Assembly (NCBI GenBank): GCA_020723845.1
Contig: DYIC01000001.1
Location: forward strand, 51,395-115,394
DNA length: 64,000 nucleotides
DNA from: Hydrogenophaga sp.
GTDB taxonomy: Bacteria > Pseudomonadota > Gammaproteobacteria > Burkholderiales > Burkholderiaceae_C
Reading direction: 5' to 3'
Made by a program: the position numbers and the translations under genes. Each line of letters opens with the position of its first letter. The first letter of the stretch is position 1. The notes under the pieces were generated by a model that saw only the letters and a program-made list of their open reading frames with translations, did not search any database and was not told where the DNA came from. Shown in pieces: positions 56,711 through 64,000 of the stretch.

Positions 56711-58015
56711 TCAGTGTCCTTTCGCGGCGGGGGTGGCGGCGTCACCGACGGGGCCGTCGGCGCGCGGTGTGTAGGGCAGGGCGGCCAGCACCGCTTGCAA
56801 GTCCAGCCAGGCCAGCCAGGCATCGCGCGCGGCGGCCACGCTGGCTTGTTGGGTGGCCAAGCGCTCGCGCGTGGCCGCCAGCAAATCCCAGGTGCTGGCC
56901 AGCATTCCGTTGACGCGCAGCAGGGTTTCGTCTTCGAGCGCTTGGGCCAGCGGGAGCAGGCGCTGCTGGGTCTGCTGCCAGCGCTGCGTCTGGTGGTGCG
57001 CTGCAGCGAGCGCCAGCTCGAGATCGGTGTCGAGCTGTTGCGCCCGCTGCGCTTGCGCTTGCTGGGCGAGCAGTGCTTCTCCCCACGCGTGGGGCCAGCG
57101 GCGCGTGGGCGGATCGCGGTCGGCCAGCGCGGCGTCGAGGTTAGCGCGGGTCGCATCGGCCAGCGCGCGCTCGATGAGCGCCCAGGTGGCCGGCGCCAGC
57201 GCGGCCCGCGTCCGCTCGGCGTCTTGTCGCACCTGCTCCCATGCCGGGTCGTGGTCGCGCTGTTGGGTGGCCAACTGGGGGCGCTGCCCCTCGTCGGGGG
57301 GCGCAGGGGGGGCGGGCAAGGTCAGGGGCAAGCGTTGCGCCAGCGCCGTGGGTGGGTCGGCCAACCCCAGCCGCTGGCGCAGCCGAAGCAGTGCCTGTTG
57401 CTCGCGCCAGCGTGCCTGCTGCAGACGTGCCTGCACGTTCTCTAGCACCAGCGCCTCGCGCTGCAGGCGCTCGGCGCTGAAGTGGCCCACCTGGTGCATG
57501 CGCCGAGCCAGCTCGTGGCCGATGTCGGCCGCCTCGGCCATCCGTTCGGCCAGGCGGCTTTGCTCACGCGCCGCCACGGCGTCGATCCAGGCCGTTTGCG
57601 CCGCCAGCGCCACGCGGGTGGCGGCTTGGGCGCGCTGGCGCCGCTCGCGCTCGCTGAAGGTGGGCATGAGCAGCCAGGCGGCATCGGCGCGCAGGGCATG
57701 CTGGACGGCGGCGTCCAGGGTCAGCGGATCCCGCGGCGGTTCGTCGTCGGCCGGCGCACCGGTCCAGCCCTGGGCCTGTTCCCAGCGCAGCAGGTCTGCA
57801 TGCCCGCGCGGGAACGCGCCCACCGTGTCGTTGGCGGCACGCCAGGCGGCGGCCGGATCAGCAGTGGGCAAAGGGGCCGCAGCCGCTGTGTGTGGGGTGT
57901 CGGGCACCCGGTCTGATTTGGGGGCCAGGTGGCTGTGGACTTGGGCATGGGCGGTCGGCAGCCAAGCCAGGGCCAACAGGCCCAGCAGGCGCCAGCCCAT
58001 CGGGGGGTACGGCAT
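56711..58015 (-). CDS. TolC-family outer-membrane efflux protein
   Basis: A 434-residue exported helical protein of the outer-membrane efflux (OEP) family. It has a signal peptide (WRLLGLLALAWLPTAHAQ) and two long coiled-coil repeats (about 125-225 and 260-400) rich in Ala/Gln/Arg, typical of TolC/CusC. No lipobox Cys is seen. The RND pump and adaptor (CusA/CusB) that usually go with it are absent from the cluster. AGGAGA precedes the ATG. The MCO gene begins two bases after its stop. Confidence 0.85.
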   Translation of the reverse strand: MPYPPMGWRLLGLLALAWLPTAHAQVHSHLAPKSDRVPDTPHTAAAAPLPTADPAAAWRAANDTVGAFPRGHADLLRWEQAQGWTGAPADDEPPRDPLTLDAAVQHALRADAAWLLMPTFSERERRQRAQAATRVALAAQTAWIDAVAAREQSRLAERMAEAADIGHELARRMHQVGHFSAERLQREALVLENVQARLQQARWREQQALLRLRQRLGLADPPTALAQRLPLTLPAPPAPPDEGQRPQLATQQRDHDPAWEQVRQDAERTRAALAPATWALIERALADATRANLDAALADRDPPTRRWPHAWGEALLAQQAQAQRAQQLDTDLELALAAAHHQTQRWQQTQQRLLPLAQALEDETLLRVNGMLASTWDLLAATRERLATQQASVAAARDAWLAWLDLQAVLAALPYTPRADGPVGDAATPAAKGH

Positions 58016-58086
58016 GATGGTCGATCTCCTGAAAAAACCTCAGAACGCACGGCAGCCCGTAGGCGGCCGAGACGGTGCAGCGGTGT

Positions 58087-58497
58087 TCAGGCGATCGGGG
58101 GCTTGCGCGGCGGTGCCGGAAGGAGGGTGGGGGGCAGGGGCACCTGGGTCAGCGCCCAGTGGTGCTTGATGCTGTCGGACGCCCGGGCCGGGTGAGACAG
58201 GACCAGCCGCGGGTTGTGACAGACGTCACACACAGCGCACGCGGCATGGCCTGCAGCTGCCCACGGGTCACAGCCCGCGTGTGTGCCTGCGGATGGCTGC
58301 ACGGAGGCGTCCTCAGGGGCGCCGTGAAGCGATCCATGATCGGCGTGAGAAGGGCCATGCGCTGGCGCCAGTGCCATGCTGGCGGCGACGTACCCGGCCG
58401 ACGCGTCAGCGGCGCACGGCTGCAGCGGCATGGTGCCCGCCGCCCACAAGCGCCAGGGCAGCAGTACCAGCAAGCACCAAAGCATCCATCGCCGCAT
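58087..58497 (-). CDS. Exported His/Cys-rich protein heading the copper cluster
   Basis: A 136-residue protein without a recognised family. An N-terminal signal (MRRWMLWCLLVLLPWRLWAA) is followed by a His-rich region (APAHGPSHADHGSLHG) and a Cys cluster (GCDPW, ACAVCDVCHNP), then a Pro-rich tail. Layout and composition suggest a secreted metal-binding protein, perhaps related to DUF2946-type copper proteins. It is first in the same-strand copper cluster, 71 bp ahead of the TolC-like gene. Confidence 0.65.
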   Translation of the reverse strand: MRRWMLWCLLVLLPWRLWAAGTMPLQPCAADASAGYVAASMALAPAHGPSHADHGSLHGAPEDASVQPSAGTHAGCDPWAAAGHAACAVCDVCHNPRLVLSHPARASDSIKHHWALTQVPLPPTLLPAPPRKPPIA

Positions 58498-58504
58498 GAA
58501 TGCG

Positions 58505-58510
58505 ATGATA
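58505..58510 (-). promoter_or_regulatory. Candidate -10 box of the copper cluster
   Basis: TATCAT on the minus strand ends 7 nt before the ATG of the His/Cys-rich protein. No CueR or CopR-type dyad is evident in the 45-bp gap to the MFS remnant. Confidence 0.35.
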
Positions 58511-58542
58511 GCGGGCTTTCGGATGTCCGGGGGGCGACGAGT

Positions 58543-59055
58543 TCATTCGGCGCGGCGCGGCCGCTGCGGTCCGCCGGGCGGCAGCGCGAGCGTGGCCAGC
58601 GCCGCTGCGACGAATAGTGCGCCCAGCCAGGACAAGCGTTCGAAGCCGACGACGGCCAGCGCGGCACCGCCGATGGCCGAACCCAGCGCCGTGCCGATAT
58701 AGACCATGGAGGCATTCACGCTCAGCAACAACGGGGCTTGTGTGAAGGCCAGCTCTGCCAGGCGGGATTGCTGCGGCGTCATGAGCCCGAAGCCGCACAC
58801 CGTCCACACGGCAAACACGGCCGCCGTCCACGCCAGGTGGCCGGCCGTCCATGGCACGGCCACCATGACCAGCGACAGGATGCCCAGCAGCAGCGCGATC
58901 GTGCGCCGCGGGCCCAGGTAGCCCGACATGCCAAAGGCGCCCGTGCCGATGACGAAATTGCACGCCGCAAACCACCACAGCAGCCCGGGCAGCGTGCGGG
59001 GATCATCCGGATCGGGGGTACTAGCGGCGGTGGTGGAGGAGGAGGGACGGCTCAT
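58543..59055 (-). pseudogene. C-terminal fragment of an MFS transporter
   Basis: A 170-residue ORF with about five hydrophobic helices (LLWWFAACNFVIGTGAF, TIALLLGILSLVMVAVPW, WTAAVFAVWTVCGFGLM, SMVYIGTALGSAIGGAALAVVGF, LGALFVAAALATLALPP). The order and the RLAELAFTQAPLLLSVNASMVYIG segment match the second half of a ~400-residue MFS drug/sugar exporter. The first six helices are missing, and only 124 bp separate its start from acuI. It is probably a decayed gene; a functional half-transporter is unlikely. Confidence 0.65.
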
Positions 59056-59178
59056 CTACCCGCATGGTAGGCCACCCCTGCCAGGCTGGGGTGGTACGCA
59101 GGTGACGCGGGGGCATTCGCCCCGCCACCGTCGATGTGCCACAATGCCCCAGGATCGTGTCATGGAGTGGCTGCTGCC

Positions 59179-60174
59179 ATGTTCAAAGCCCTGCTGATCG
59201 ACAAAACCGACGCTGGTTATGGCTGTACGCTGGCCGAGTTGCCCGAGGAGCGCCTACCGCCGGGCGATGTGACGGTGCGCGTGTCGCACTCGACGCTCAA
59301 CTACAAGGACGCGCTGGCGATCACTGGACGCGCGCCAGTGGTGCGGCAGTTTCCGATGGTGCCCGGCATCGATCTGGCCGGAACGGTGGAGGCGAGTGAC
59401 GACCCGCGCTTCGCACCCGGCGACGCGGTGTTGCTCAATGGCTGGGGCGTGGGCGAGGTGCACTGGGGCGGTCTGGCACAGCGCGCGCGCGTCAAGGCCA
59501 ATTGGTTGCAGCCCTTGCCCGCGGGACTGTCGGCGGCCGAGGCGATGGCGATCGGCACTGCCGGCTACACCGCCATGCTGTGTGTGATGGCGCTGCAGGC
59601 GCACTGGCAGGCACAGGGCGTGACGCCCGGCAGCGGTGACGTGTTGGTCACCGGCGCCGGTGGTGGCGTGGGTAGCGTGGCCATCGCGCTGCTGGCGCGT
59701 GCCGGGCACCGGGTGGTGGCCTCCACCGGTCGGCCCCATGAGGCGGATTACCTGCACGCGCTCGGCGCGGCCGACGTCATCGATCGCGCCCAGCTTTCCG
59801 CGCCGGGCAAGCCGTTGCAGAAGGAGCGCTGGATCGGCGTCGTCGATGCGGTGGGCAGCCACACGTTGGCCAACGCCTGTGCCAGCACGCGCTATGGGGG
59901 TGCGGTGGCGGCGTGCGGGCTCGCGCAGGGCATGGACTTTCCGGCGACGGTGGCGCCCTTCATTCTGCGCGGGGTCACGCTCTACGGCATCGACAGCGTC
60001 ATGGCGCCGATGGCGCGGCGCCGCGAGGCATGGTCGCGGCTGGCGGCGGAGTTGGATCGGGCGGTGCTGGCGCGCATGACGCAGACCATTGGACTCGCCG
60101 ACGCCATCGGCGCCGCGCACGACGTGCTCGCTGGCCGGGTGCGGGGACGGCTGCGGGTCGACGTCAACGCGTGA
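59179..60174 (+). CDS. acuI: MDR-family oxidoreductase, acrylyl-CoA reductase (AcuI/YhdH) type
   Basis: Zinc-free medium-chain dehydrogenase that reduces acrylyl-CoA to propionyl-CoA with NADPH. The 331-residue protein starts MFKALLIDKTDAGY and has STLNYKDALAITG, FPMVPGIDLAGTVE, GWGVGEVHWGGLAQRAR and the dinucleotide-binding VTGAGGGVGSVAIALLA, all typical of AcuI/YhdH. An in-frame start 15 codons upstream is less likely. Its end overlaps the convergent DUF2189 gene by 11 bases. Confidence 0.92.
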   Translation: MFKALLIDKTDAGYGCTLAELPEERLPPGDVTVRVSHSTLNYKDALAITGRAPVVRQFPMVPGIDLAGTVEASDDPRFAPGDAVLLNGWGVGEVHWGGLAQRARVKANWLQPLPAGLSAAEAMAIGTAGYTAMLCVMALQAHWQAQGVTPGSGDVLVTGAGGGVGSVAIALLARAGHRVVASTGRPHEADYLHALGAADVIDRAQLSAPGKPLQKERWIGVVDAVGSHTLANACASTRYGGAVAACGLAQGMDFPATVAPFILRGVTLYGIDSVMAPMARRREAWSRLAAELDRAVLARMTQTIGLADAIGAAHDVLAGRVRGRLRVDVNA

Positions 60175-61033
60175 CGGAGGCCGCCGCCGGTCCGGCGCCT
60201 TCGGCCACGGTGGCAGGCGGCGGTACGATGTGCCGGTAGGCGTGCCAAGTGGCGTGGCCCAGCACGGGCCCCACCACCAACAGCCCCAAAAAGGCGGGCA
60301 GCATCGCCAGCGCGCACAGCAGCGTGATCAGCGCGCCCCACAGCAGCATCACCCCCGGGTTTTGCAGGCAGGCCCGAAAGCTCGTGAGGGCGGCCGAGAC
60401 GGCGTCGGTCTGCCGGTCCAGGATCATGGGGATCGAGATCGCGCTGCTGACGAAGATCAGACCGGCAAAGATCGCCCCGACGATCACATAGGTGATCAGA
60501 AACTCCAGGTTGTCCAGACTCACCAGCGCGGCCAGCATGTTTTCGTTCGAGGGCATGCTGTTCATCGTGACCGCAAAAACCACCAGCGAGGCGCGGCCCC
60601 AGAGCATTTCCAGGATCAACAGCACACCGGCGAAAATGGCCATGGTCGACAGCGTCGGACGCCAGGCCACGAGGGACGCGCGCAGCGATGGTTGCCGCCC
60701 CTGCTCCAGCGCCCGGCTGGCGTCATAGAGCCCCAGCGCCAGAAACGGCCCCAGCAGCAAAAACCCGGCGCTGAGCGCCAGTACGTAAGCGGGGGCATGC
60801 TGAAACACCTGCCACAGCGCCTGTCCCATGAGGGCGAAACACGCCCCGTAGAAAAGTCCAATACGCGGGCAGCGCCGAAAATCGCGCCACCCGAGCGCCA
60901 GCCAGCGCAGCGGGTCGCTGGGCCGCAGCGACGCCAGCGGCAGCGAAAAGACCGACTCGCGTGGGGCAGTGGCCTCGGTCGACGACGACGACGTCTCGGG
61001 CGTCGCGTCAGATTCGGGGTGCGTGACGGCCAT
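60164..61033 (-). CDS. DUF2189 family multi-pass membrane protein
   Basis: A 289-residue membrane protein of unknown function. A Ser/Thr-rich cytoplasmic N-terminus (about 1-30) leads to PLRWLALGWRDFRRCPRIGLFYG, the DUF2189 entry motif. At least five hydrophobic segments follow (FALMGQALWQ, YVLALSAGFLLLGPFLALGLYDASRALEQG, STMAIFAGVLLILEMLW, ITYVIVGAIFAGLIFVSSAI, VMLLWGALITLLCALAMLPAFLGLLVVGPVLGHATWHAYRHIV in part). The terminal HATWHAYRHIV is also typical of the family. The gene faces acuI and is divergent from the 2OG-Fe gene. Confidence 0.85.
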   Translation of the reverse strand: MAVTHPESDATPETSSSSTEATAPRESVFSLPLASLRPSDPLRWLALGWRDFRRCPRIGLFYGACFALMGQALWQVFQHAPAYVLALSAGFLLLGPFLALGLYDASRALEQGRQPSLRASLVAWRPTLSTMAIFAGVLLILEMLWGRASLVVFAVTMNSMPSNENMLAALVSLDNLEFLITYVIVGAIFAGLIFVSSAISIPMILDRQTDAVSAALTSFRACLQNPGVMLLWGALITLLCALAMLPAFLGLLVVGPVLGHATWHAYRHIVPPPATVAEGAGPAAASVTR

Positions 61034-61141
61034 CGGGTCCCTCCAAGCAAACCAACAGTTGATTTTTGTCAACCGGAAACGATAGGCCAGCGCGGCTGCG
61101 GCGTCCATAGCGTTTACCCGCATGTCGGCGGTGTGGGCGGC

Positions 61142-61147
61142 TACACT
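61142..61147 (+). promoter_or_regulatory. Candidate -10 box for the 2OG-Fe oxygenase gene
   Basis: TACACT ends 9 nt before the ATG, with no Shine-Dalgarno sequence between. No good -35 is seen at normal spacing. Confidence 0.35.
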
Positions 61148-61156
61148 TGCGCCACC

Positions 61157-61897
61157 ATGACCGTTCAATTCCCGCCCCCCGCCGTTGCTGCCGATGCGCT
61201 CGATACCACGCTGGCCCGCCAAGGCTATGCAGTGCTGGATGCGGCGGCCGTGCGGGCGTGGCTGGGGCTGGAGGCGGCCGCGCTGGCGGCGCTACAGCCG
61301 GCTTGGGACGACTTGCCCCCCGACCGCTACTTGAAAGACGGGGGGCGCTATCGGCGCCGTCGGCACGGCTGCTATGTGGTGGATGGCGAGCGCGTACAGC
61401 GAATGCCCGAGCGCGCGCACTACCAGCCTGTGGAATACAACGCCCTGCACGGGGGGATGTACCGCTGGTTTGCGCCGCTGACCGATGTGCTGACGGCGCA
61501 GCCCGCGTGGACGCGTCTGTTGCAGCGCACGGGAGAGGTCGCCTCGCGACTGCGCGGGGCGCAGCCCTGGTACGTCGAGGCGCACCCGTTTCGCATCGAC
61601 ACCACGGGGGGCATTGGTCGTCCCACGCCCGAAGGGGCGCACCGCGATGGGGTCGATCTGGTGGCCGTCTTTCTGGTGGCGCGCGAGCGCATCAAGGGGG
61701 GCGAGAGCCGCGTCTTCGAGGCCGACGGCCCCAATGGTCAGCGCTTCACCCTCACCGAGCCGTGGTCGGTACTGCTGCTCGACGATGCGCGCGTCATCCA
61801 TGAGACCACGCCCATCCAGCCCGTCACCGAGGGCGAGGTGGGCTGGCGCGATACCCTGGTGTTGACCTACCGGGCAAGTGGGTTTTTGGGCGATTGA
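61157..61897 (+). CDS. 2-oxoglutarate/Fe(II) dioxygenase family protein (PF10014-like)
   Basis: A 246-residue protein resembling the 2OG-Fe_Oxy_2 family, which includes L-isoleucine hydroxylase. The HxD iron pair is in EGAHRDGVDLVAVFL (about residue 157) and the distal His in DDARVIHETTPI (about 215), with a 2-oxoglutarate-binding Arg expected in the RDTLVLTYRA region. The N-terminal RYRRRRHGCYVV segment is also typical. Substrate is unknown; free amino acid hydroxylation is a guess from the family. It stands alone between a DUF2189 and a Bug gene. Confidence 0.82.
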   Translation: MTVQFPPPAVAADALDTTLARQGYAVLDAAAVRAWLGLEAAALAALQPAWDDLPPDRYLKDGGRYRRRRHGCYVVDGERVQRMPERAHYQPVEYNALHGGMYRWFAPLTDVLTAQPAWTRLLQRTGEVASRLRGAQPWYVEAHPFRIDTTGGIGRPTPEGAHRDGVDLVAVFLVARERIKGGESRVFEADGPNGQRFTLTEPWSVLLLDDARVIHETTPIQPVTEGEVGWRDTLVLTYRASGFLGD

Positions 61898-61924
61898 CGC
61901 GCGCAGCGCGCGGGCGGTACGCCG

Positions 61925-62914
61925 TCACTGGGGCTGAAAGCCGCTGTCGCGAATGATGCGCGCCCATACCTCGGTGTAGGCGCGCTCGCGCTGGGCGAGT
62001 TGCTCGCCGCTCATGAATCCCACCGCCAACCCCATGGCGGTCAGCCGATCGCGCACCGTGGGCTGGGCCAGCGCCTTGGCCAGGGCGGCGCTGATCGGCT
62101 CCAGTGCCGCGCGCGGTGTGCCGGCGGGTGCGAACAGGCCGTAGTAGGGCACTTCTTCGAAGCCGGTGATGCCCAGCTCGGCCAGCGTGGGCACCTCGGG
62201 CAACAGCGCTTGGCGCGTGCGGCCCATCACGGCGACCACATGCAGCTTGCCCGCTTTGTGGTTTTCGATGAAGTCAGGGATCGAGCCCACCCCTGCGGGA
62301 ATCTGGTTGCCCAGCATGTCGGCCATCATCGGCGCGCTGCCGCGGTACGGCACGGCCACGAGGTCGAGCTGCTCGCGCCGCGCCAGCGACTGCACCAGGA
62401 ACTGCGGCACCGACGCCGGTGCCGGAATGCCCACGTTGGCGCGCCCACCCTGCTGGCGCACCCAGGCGATGAAGTCCCGATAGCTGCGCGCGGGCGTGGC
62501 GCCAGAGACCGCCAGCGCGTTGACGAACGTGGCAAAGCCTGCCACTGCGACGAAATCTTTGGCCGGATCGAACCCCGGGTTGCGCAGCACCTGCGGCAGG
62601 ATGGAAATCGTGTGGTCGTGCGTCAGAAACAGCGTGCTGCCATCGGGGGCCGCGGCCTTGAGGGCCTGGGCGGCGATCTGCCCGCCGGCACCCGCGCGGT
62701 TTTCCACCACCACCGGCACACCCAGCGCCTCGCGCAGGGGCTCGGCCAGCAGGCGGGCAATGGCATCCGTGCCGCCGCCGGGCGGAAAGCCCACCAGCAG
62801 TTTGACCGTGCGGCTGTCGGCCCAGACGGGCGCGGCGGGGGTTGCCAGCCCCACGGTGGCACCGGCCAAGGCGGCGCCCAGCAGGTGGCGGCGTGTGAAT
62901 CGGGACGCAGTCAT
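61925..62914 (-). CDS. Tripartite tricarboxylate transporter (Bug) substrate-binding protein
   Basis: A 329-residue periplasmic binding protein of the TctC/Bug family. A Tat signal (FTRRHLLGAALAG) leads to KLLVGFPPGGGTDAIAR, the family N-terminal ligand loop, then VVVENRAGAGGQIAAQALK, VGIPAPASVPQFL, VPYRGSAPMMADML and LAELGITGFEEVPYYGLFAPAGTP. GGAGGATCACC precedes the ATG on the minus strand. No TctA/TctB membrane genes are adjacent; orphan Bug proteins are common in Burkholderiales. Ligand unknown. Confidence 0.93.
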   Translation of the reverse strand: MTASRFTRRHLLGAALAGATVGLATPAAPVWADSRTVKLLVGFPPGGGTDAIARLLAEPLREALGVPVVVENRAGAGGQIAAQALKAAAPDGSTLFLTHDHTISILPQVLRNPGFDPAKDFVAVAGFATFVNALAVSGATPARSYRDFIAWVRQQGGRANVGIPAPASVPQFLVQSLARREQLDLVAVPYRGSAPMMADMLGNQIPAGVGSIPDFIENHKAGKLHVVAVMGRTRQALLPEVPTLAELGITGFEEVPYYGLFAPAGTPRAALEPISAALAKALAQPTVRDRLTAMGLAVGFMSGEQLAQRERAYTEVWARIIRDSGFQPQ

Positions 62915-62968
62915 CGGTGATCCTCCAAGCGACACCCGAGATGGTAACGCCGTGCGGCGCCGCTGGTC

Positions 62969-62974
62969 GATAAT
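62969..62974 (+). promoter_or_regulatory. Candidate -10 box for tatD
   Basis: GATAAT ends 10 nt before the tatD ATG, in the 70-bp divergent gap with the Bug gene. No Shine-Dalgarno sequence is present. Confidence 0.4.
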
Positions 62975-62984
62975 CGTGCGTACG

Positions 62985-63845
62985 ATGTGGATCGACACCC
63001 ACTGCCATCTAGACGCCCCCGAGTTCGGGCCGGATGCCCCGGCCGTGCGGGCGCAGGCGCGTGCGGCTGGCGTGGCGTGCTGTGTGCTGCCAGCGGTACA
63101 GGTGGCCAATTTCGCCACGGTGCGCGCGCTGGCGCACGCGTGGGGCGACGTGTATGCGCTGGGCATCCACCCGCTTTACGTGCCGCAGGCCAACGACGAT
63201 GACCTGGAGCGTCTCGCGCAAGCCCTGCGAGACTGGCGTGACGACCCGCAACTGGTGGCGGTGGGCGAGATTGGACTGGACTACTTCGAACCTGCCCTGT
63301 GCACCCCCGAGATGCGGACGCGTCAGCGGTATTTTTATCGCGCCCAGCTGCGGCTGGCGCAGCAGGCAGGTTTGCCCGTGATTCTGCACGTGCGCCGCGC
63401 GGTGGACGACGTGCTGGCCGGGCTGCGCGAGCAAGCCCGCGCGGGCCGGCGCTTGAGCGGTGGCATCGCGCATGCGTTCAACGGCAGCCTGGCGCAGGCG
63501 CAGGCCATGCAGGCCCTGGGGCTGCGCATCGGGGTGGGCGGGGCCGTGACGTTCGACACCGCGCGGCGGCTGCGCGCGTTGGCCAGCACCGCGCCGCTGG
63601 ATGCGCTGGTGCTGGAGACCGACGCGCCCGACATCCCACCGCAGTGGCTGTACGTGCCGGCGGCCGAGCGGGCCGCGGGGCGGCCCCAGGGGCGCAACAC
63701 CCCCGCCGAGTTGCCGCGCATCGGCGCCGTCTTGGCCCAGCTGCGCGGGCTGATGTCCGGCGAGCTGGCCCAGGCCACCACCGCCAATGCCTGCGCGGCG
63801 CTGCCGCGCCTGGCGGCGTGGTTGGCGCGGGAGGGCTGGGCATGA
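62985..63845 (+). CDS. TatD family metal-dependent DNase/hydrolase
   Basis: A 286-residue TIM-barrel hydrolase. Metal ligands are in WIDTHCHLD (HxH), VAVGEIGLDYF (Glu), PVILHVRRA (His), GGIAHAFNGS (His) and LVLETDAPD (Asp). TatD proteins are 3'-5' exonucleases or DNases implicated in DNA repair. The start is the ATG of MWIDTHCH, since the metal motif begins at residue 3. The stop overlaps the next ATG (ATGA). Confidence 0.93.
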   Translation: MWIDTHCHLDAPEFGPDAPAVRAQARAAGVACCVLPAVQVANFATVRALAHAWGDVYALGIHPLYVPQANDDDLERLAQALRDWRDDPQLVAVGEIGLDYFEPALCTPEMRTRQRYFYRAQLRLAQQAGLPVILHVRRAVDDVLAGLREQARAGRRLSGGIAHAFNGSLAQAQAMQALGLRIGVGGAVTFDTARRLRALASTAPLDALVLETDAPDIPPQWLYVPAAERAAGRPQGRNTPAELPRIGAVLAQLRGLMSGELAQATTANACAALPRLAAWLAREGWA

Positions 63846-64000
63846 TCGCGGGCGGCACCCGTTTGCAGGGCCTGCCCCCCGTCTTGGATCCCCGCACCCG
63901 ACTGGTGGTGCTGGGGAGCTTTCCCGGCGCGGCGTCGCTGCGTGCGCAGCAGTACTACGCCCACCCGCACAACCAGTTCTGGACGATTCTGGGCGCCTTG
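63842..64000 (+). CDS. DNA-deoxyinosine glycosylase (3' end cut off by window)
   Basis: The first 53 codons of a uracil-DNA-glycosylase superfamily protein. LVVLGSFPGAASL followed by QYYAHPHNQFWTIL is the N-terminal signature of the hypoxanthine-DNA glycosylase (HDG, family 6) group. It would remove deaminated adenine from DNA. It overlaps the tatD stop by four bases, so the two repair-linked genes are probably co-translated. The rest lies outside the window. Confidence 0.85.
   Translation, partial: MIAGGTRLQGLPPVLDPRTRLVVLGSFPGAASLRAQQYYAHPHNQFWTILGAL

Noticed and set aside
54111-56774. An 887-codon plus-strand open frame opposite the copper cluster.
   Set aside because: It lies fully antisense to the DUF411-CusF, cupredoxin and oxidase genes, which have clear motifs; the translation has none.

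Overview
The window is GC-rich, densely packed bacterial chromosome. Gene order and protein sequences point to a betaproteobacterium of the order Burkholderiales, most like Comamonadaceae or Tepidimonas/Rubrivivax-type lineages. The evidence is the yceD-rpmF-plsX-fabHDG-acpP-fabF-rpoE-rseAB-degQ-lepAB-rnc-era-recO-pdxJ-acpS-nagZ block, the accB-accC-prmA run, a histone H1-like protein next to nrdB, and an orphan tricarboxylate-type (Bug) binding protein. I see no prophage, insertion sequence, CRISPR array or rRNA. Nearly all of it is core housekeeping sequence; the accessory parts are the pilus-linked regulator pair and a copper cluster.

Layout. 1-1360: end of sspA, sspB, tRNA-Thr(TGT), and tRNA-Ser(CGA) on the minus strand with its own terminator. 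1414-4957 (minus): trpS, a site-2 protease, a YciO-type protein and an RNase AM-type PHP protein. 4995-7413: murJ and a SirB1-type protein. 7436-13669: purM (minus), then PerM-hda-HAD-pcnB-folK (plus) and pdxH (minus). 13729-32622: one long co-directional block for ribosomal protein L32, fatty-acid and phospholipid synthesis, the sigma-E envelope-stress module, LepA, signal peptidase, RNase III, Era, RecO, PdxJ, AcpS and NagZ, with many one- to four-base stop/start overlaps. 32785-34008: membrane-bound urate hydroxylase with a cytochrome c tail. 34018-40354 (minus): pilB-pilC plus two receiver-TPR paralogues with non-canonical phosphoacceptor sites. 40464-45030: accB-accC-prmA, a zinc-ribbon membrane protein and a PfkB kinase. 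45085-50199 (minus): H1-like protein, nrdB, nrdA, with tandem NrdR boxes over the nrdA promoter. 50382-52655 (minus): ampD and ilvA, preceded by a strong promoter and perfect terminator that define a candidate ~95-nt RNA. 52901-54045: OsmC protein and coq7. 54069-58497 (minus): a periplasmic copper-handling cluster. 58543-64000: an MFS remnant, acrylyl-CoA reductase-type MDR protein, DUF2189 membrane protein, 2OG-Fe oxygenase, Bug protein, TatD and the start of a DNA-deoxyinosine glycosylase.

The most interesting points are: the two degenerate receiver-TPR proteins in the pilBC operon; the candidate RNA upstream of ilvA; an intrinsic-terminator hairpin between the lepA promoter and its start codon; the copper cluster with a DUF411-CusF fusion; and a repeated arrangement in which a -10-like hexamer ends 6-10 nt before a start codon with no Shine-Dalgarno sequence, suggesting leaderless mRNAs. 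All identifications are by reading motifs and family resemblance; no database search was run.
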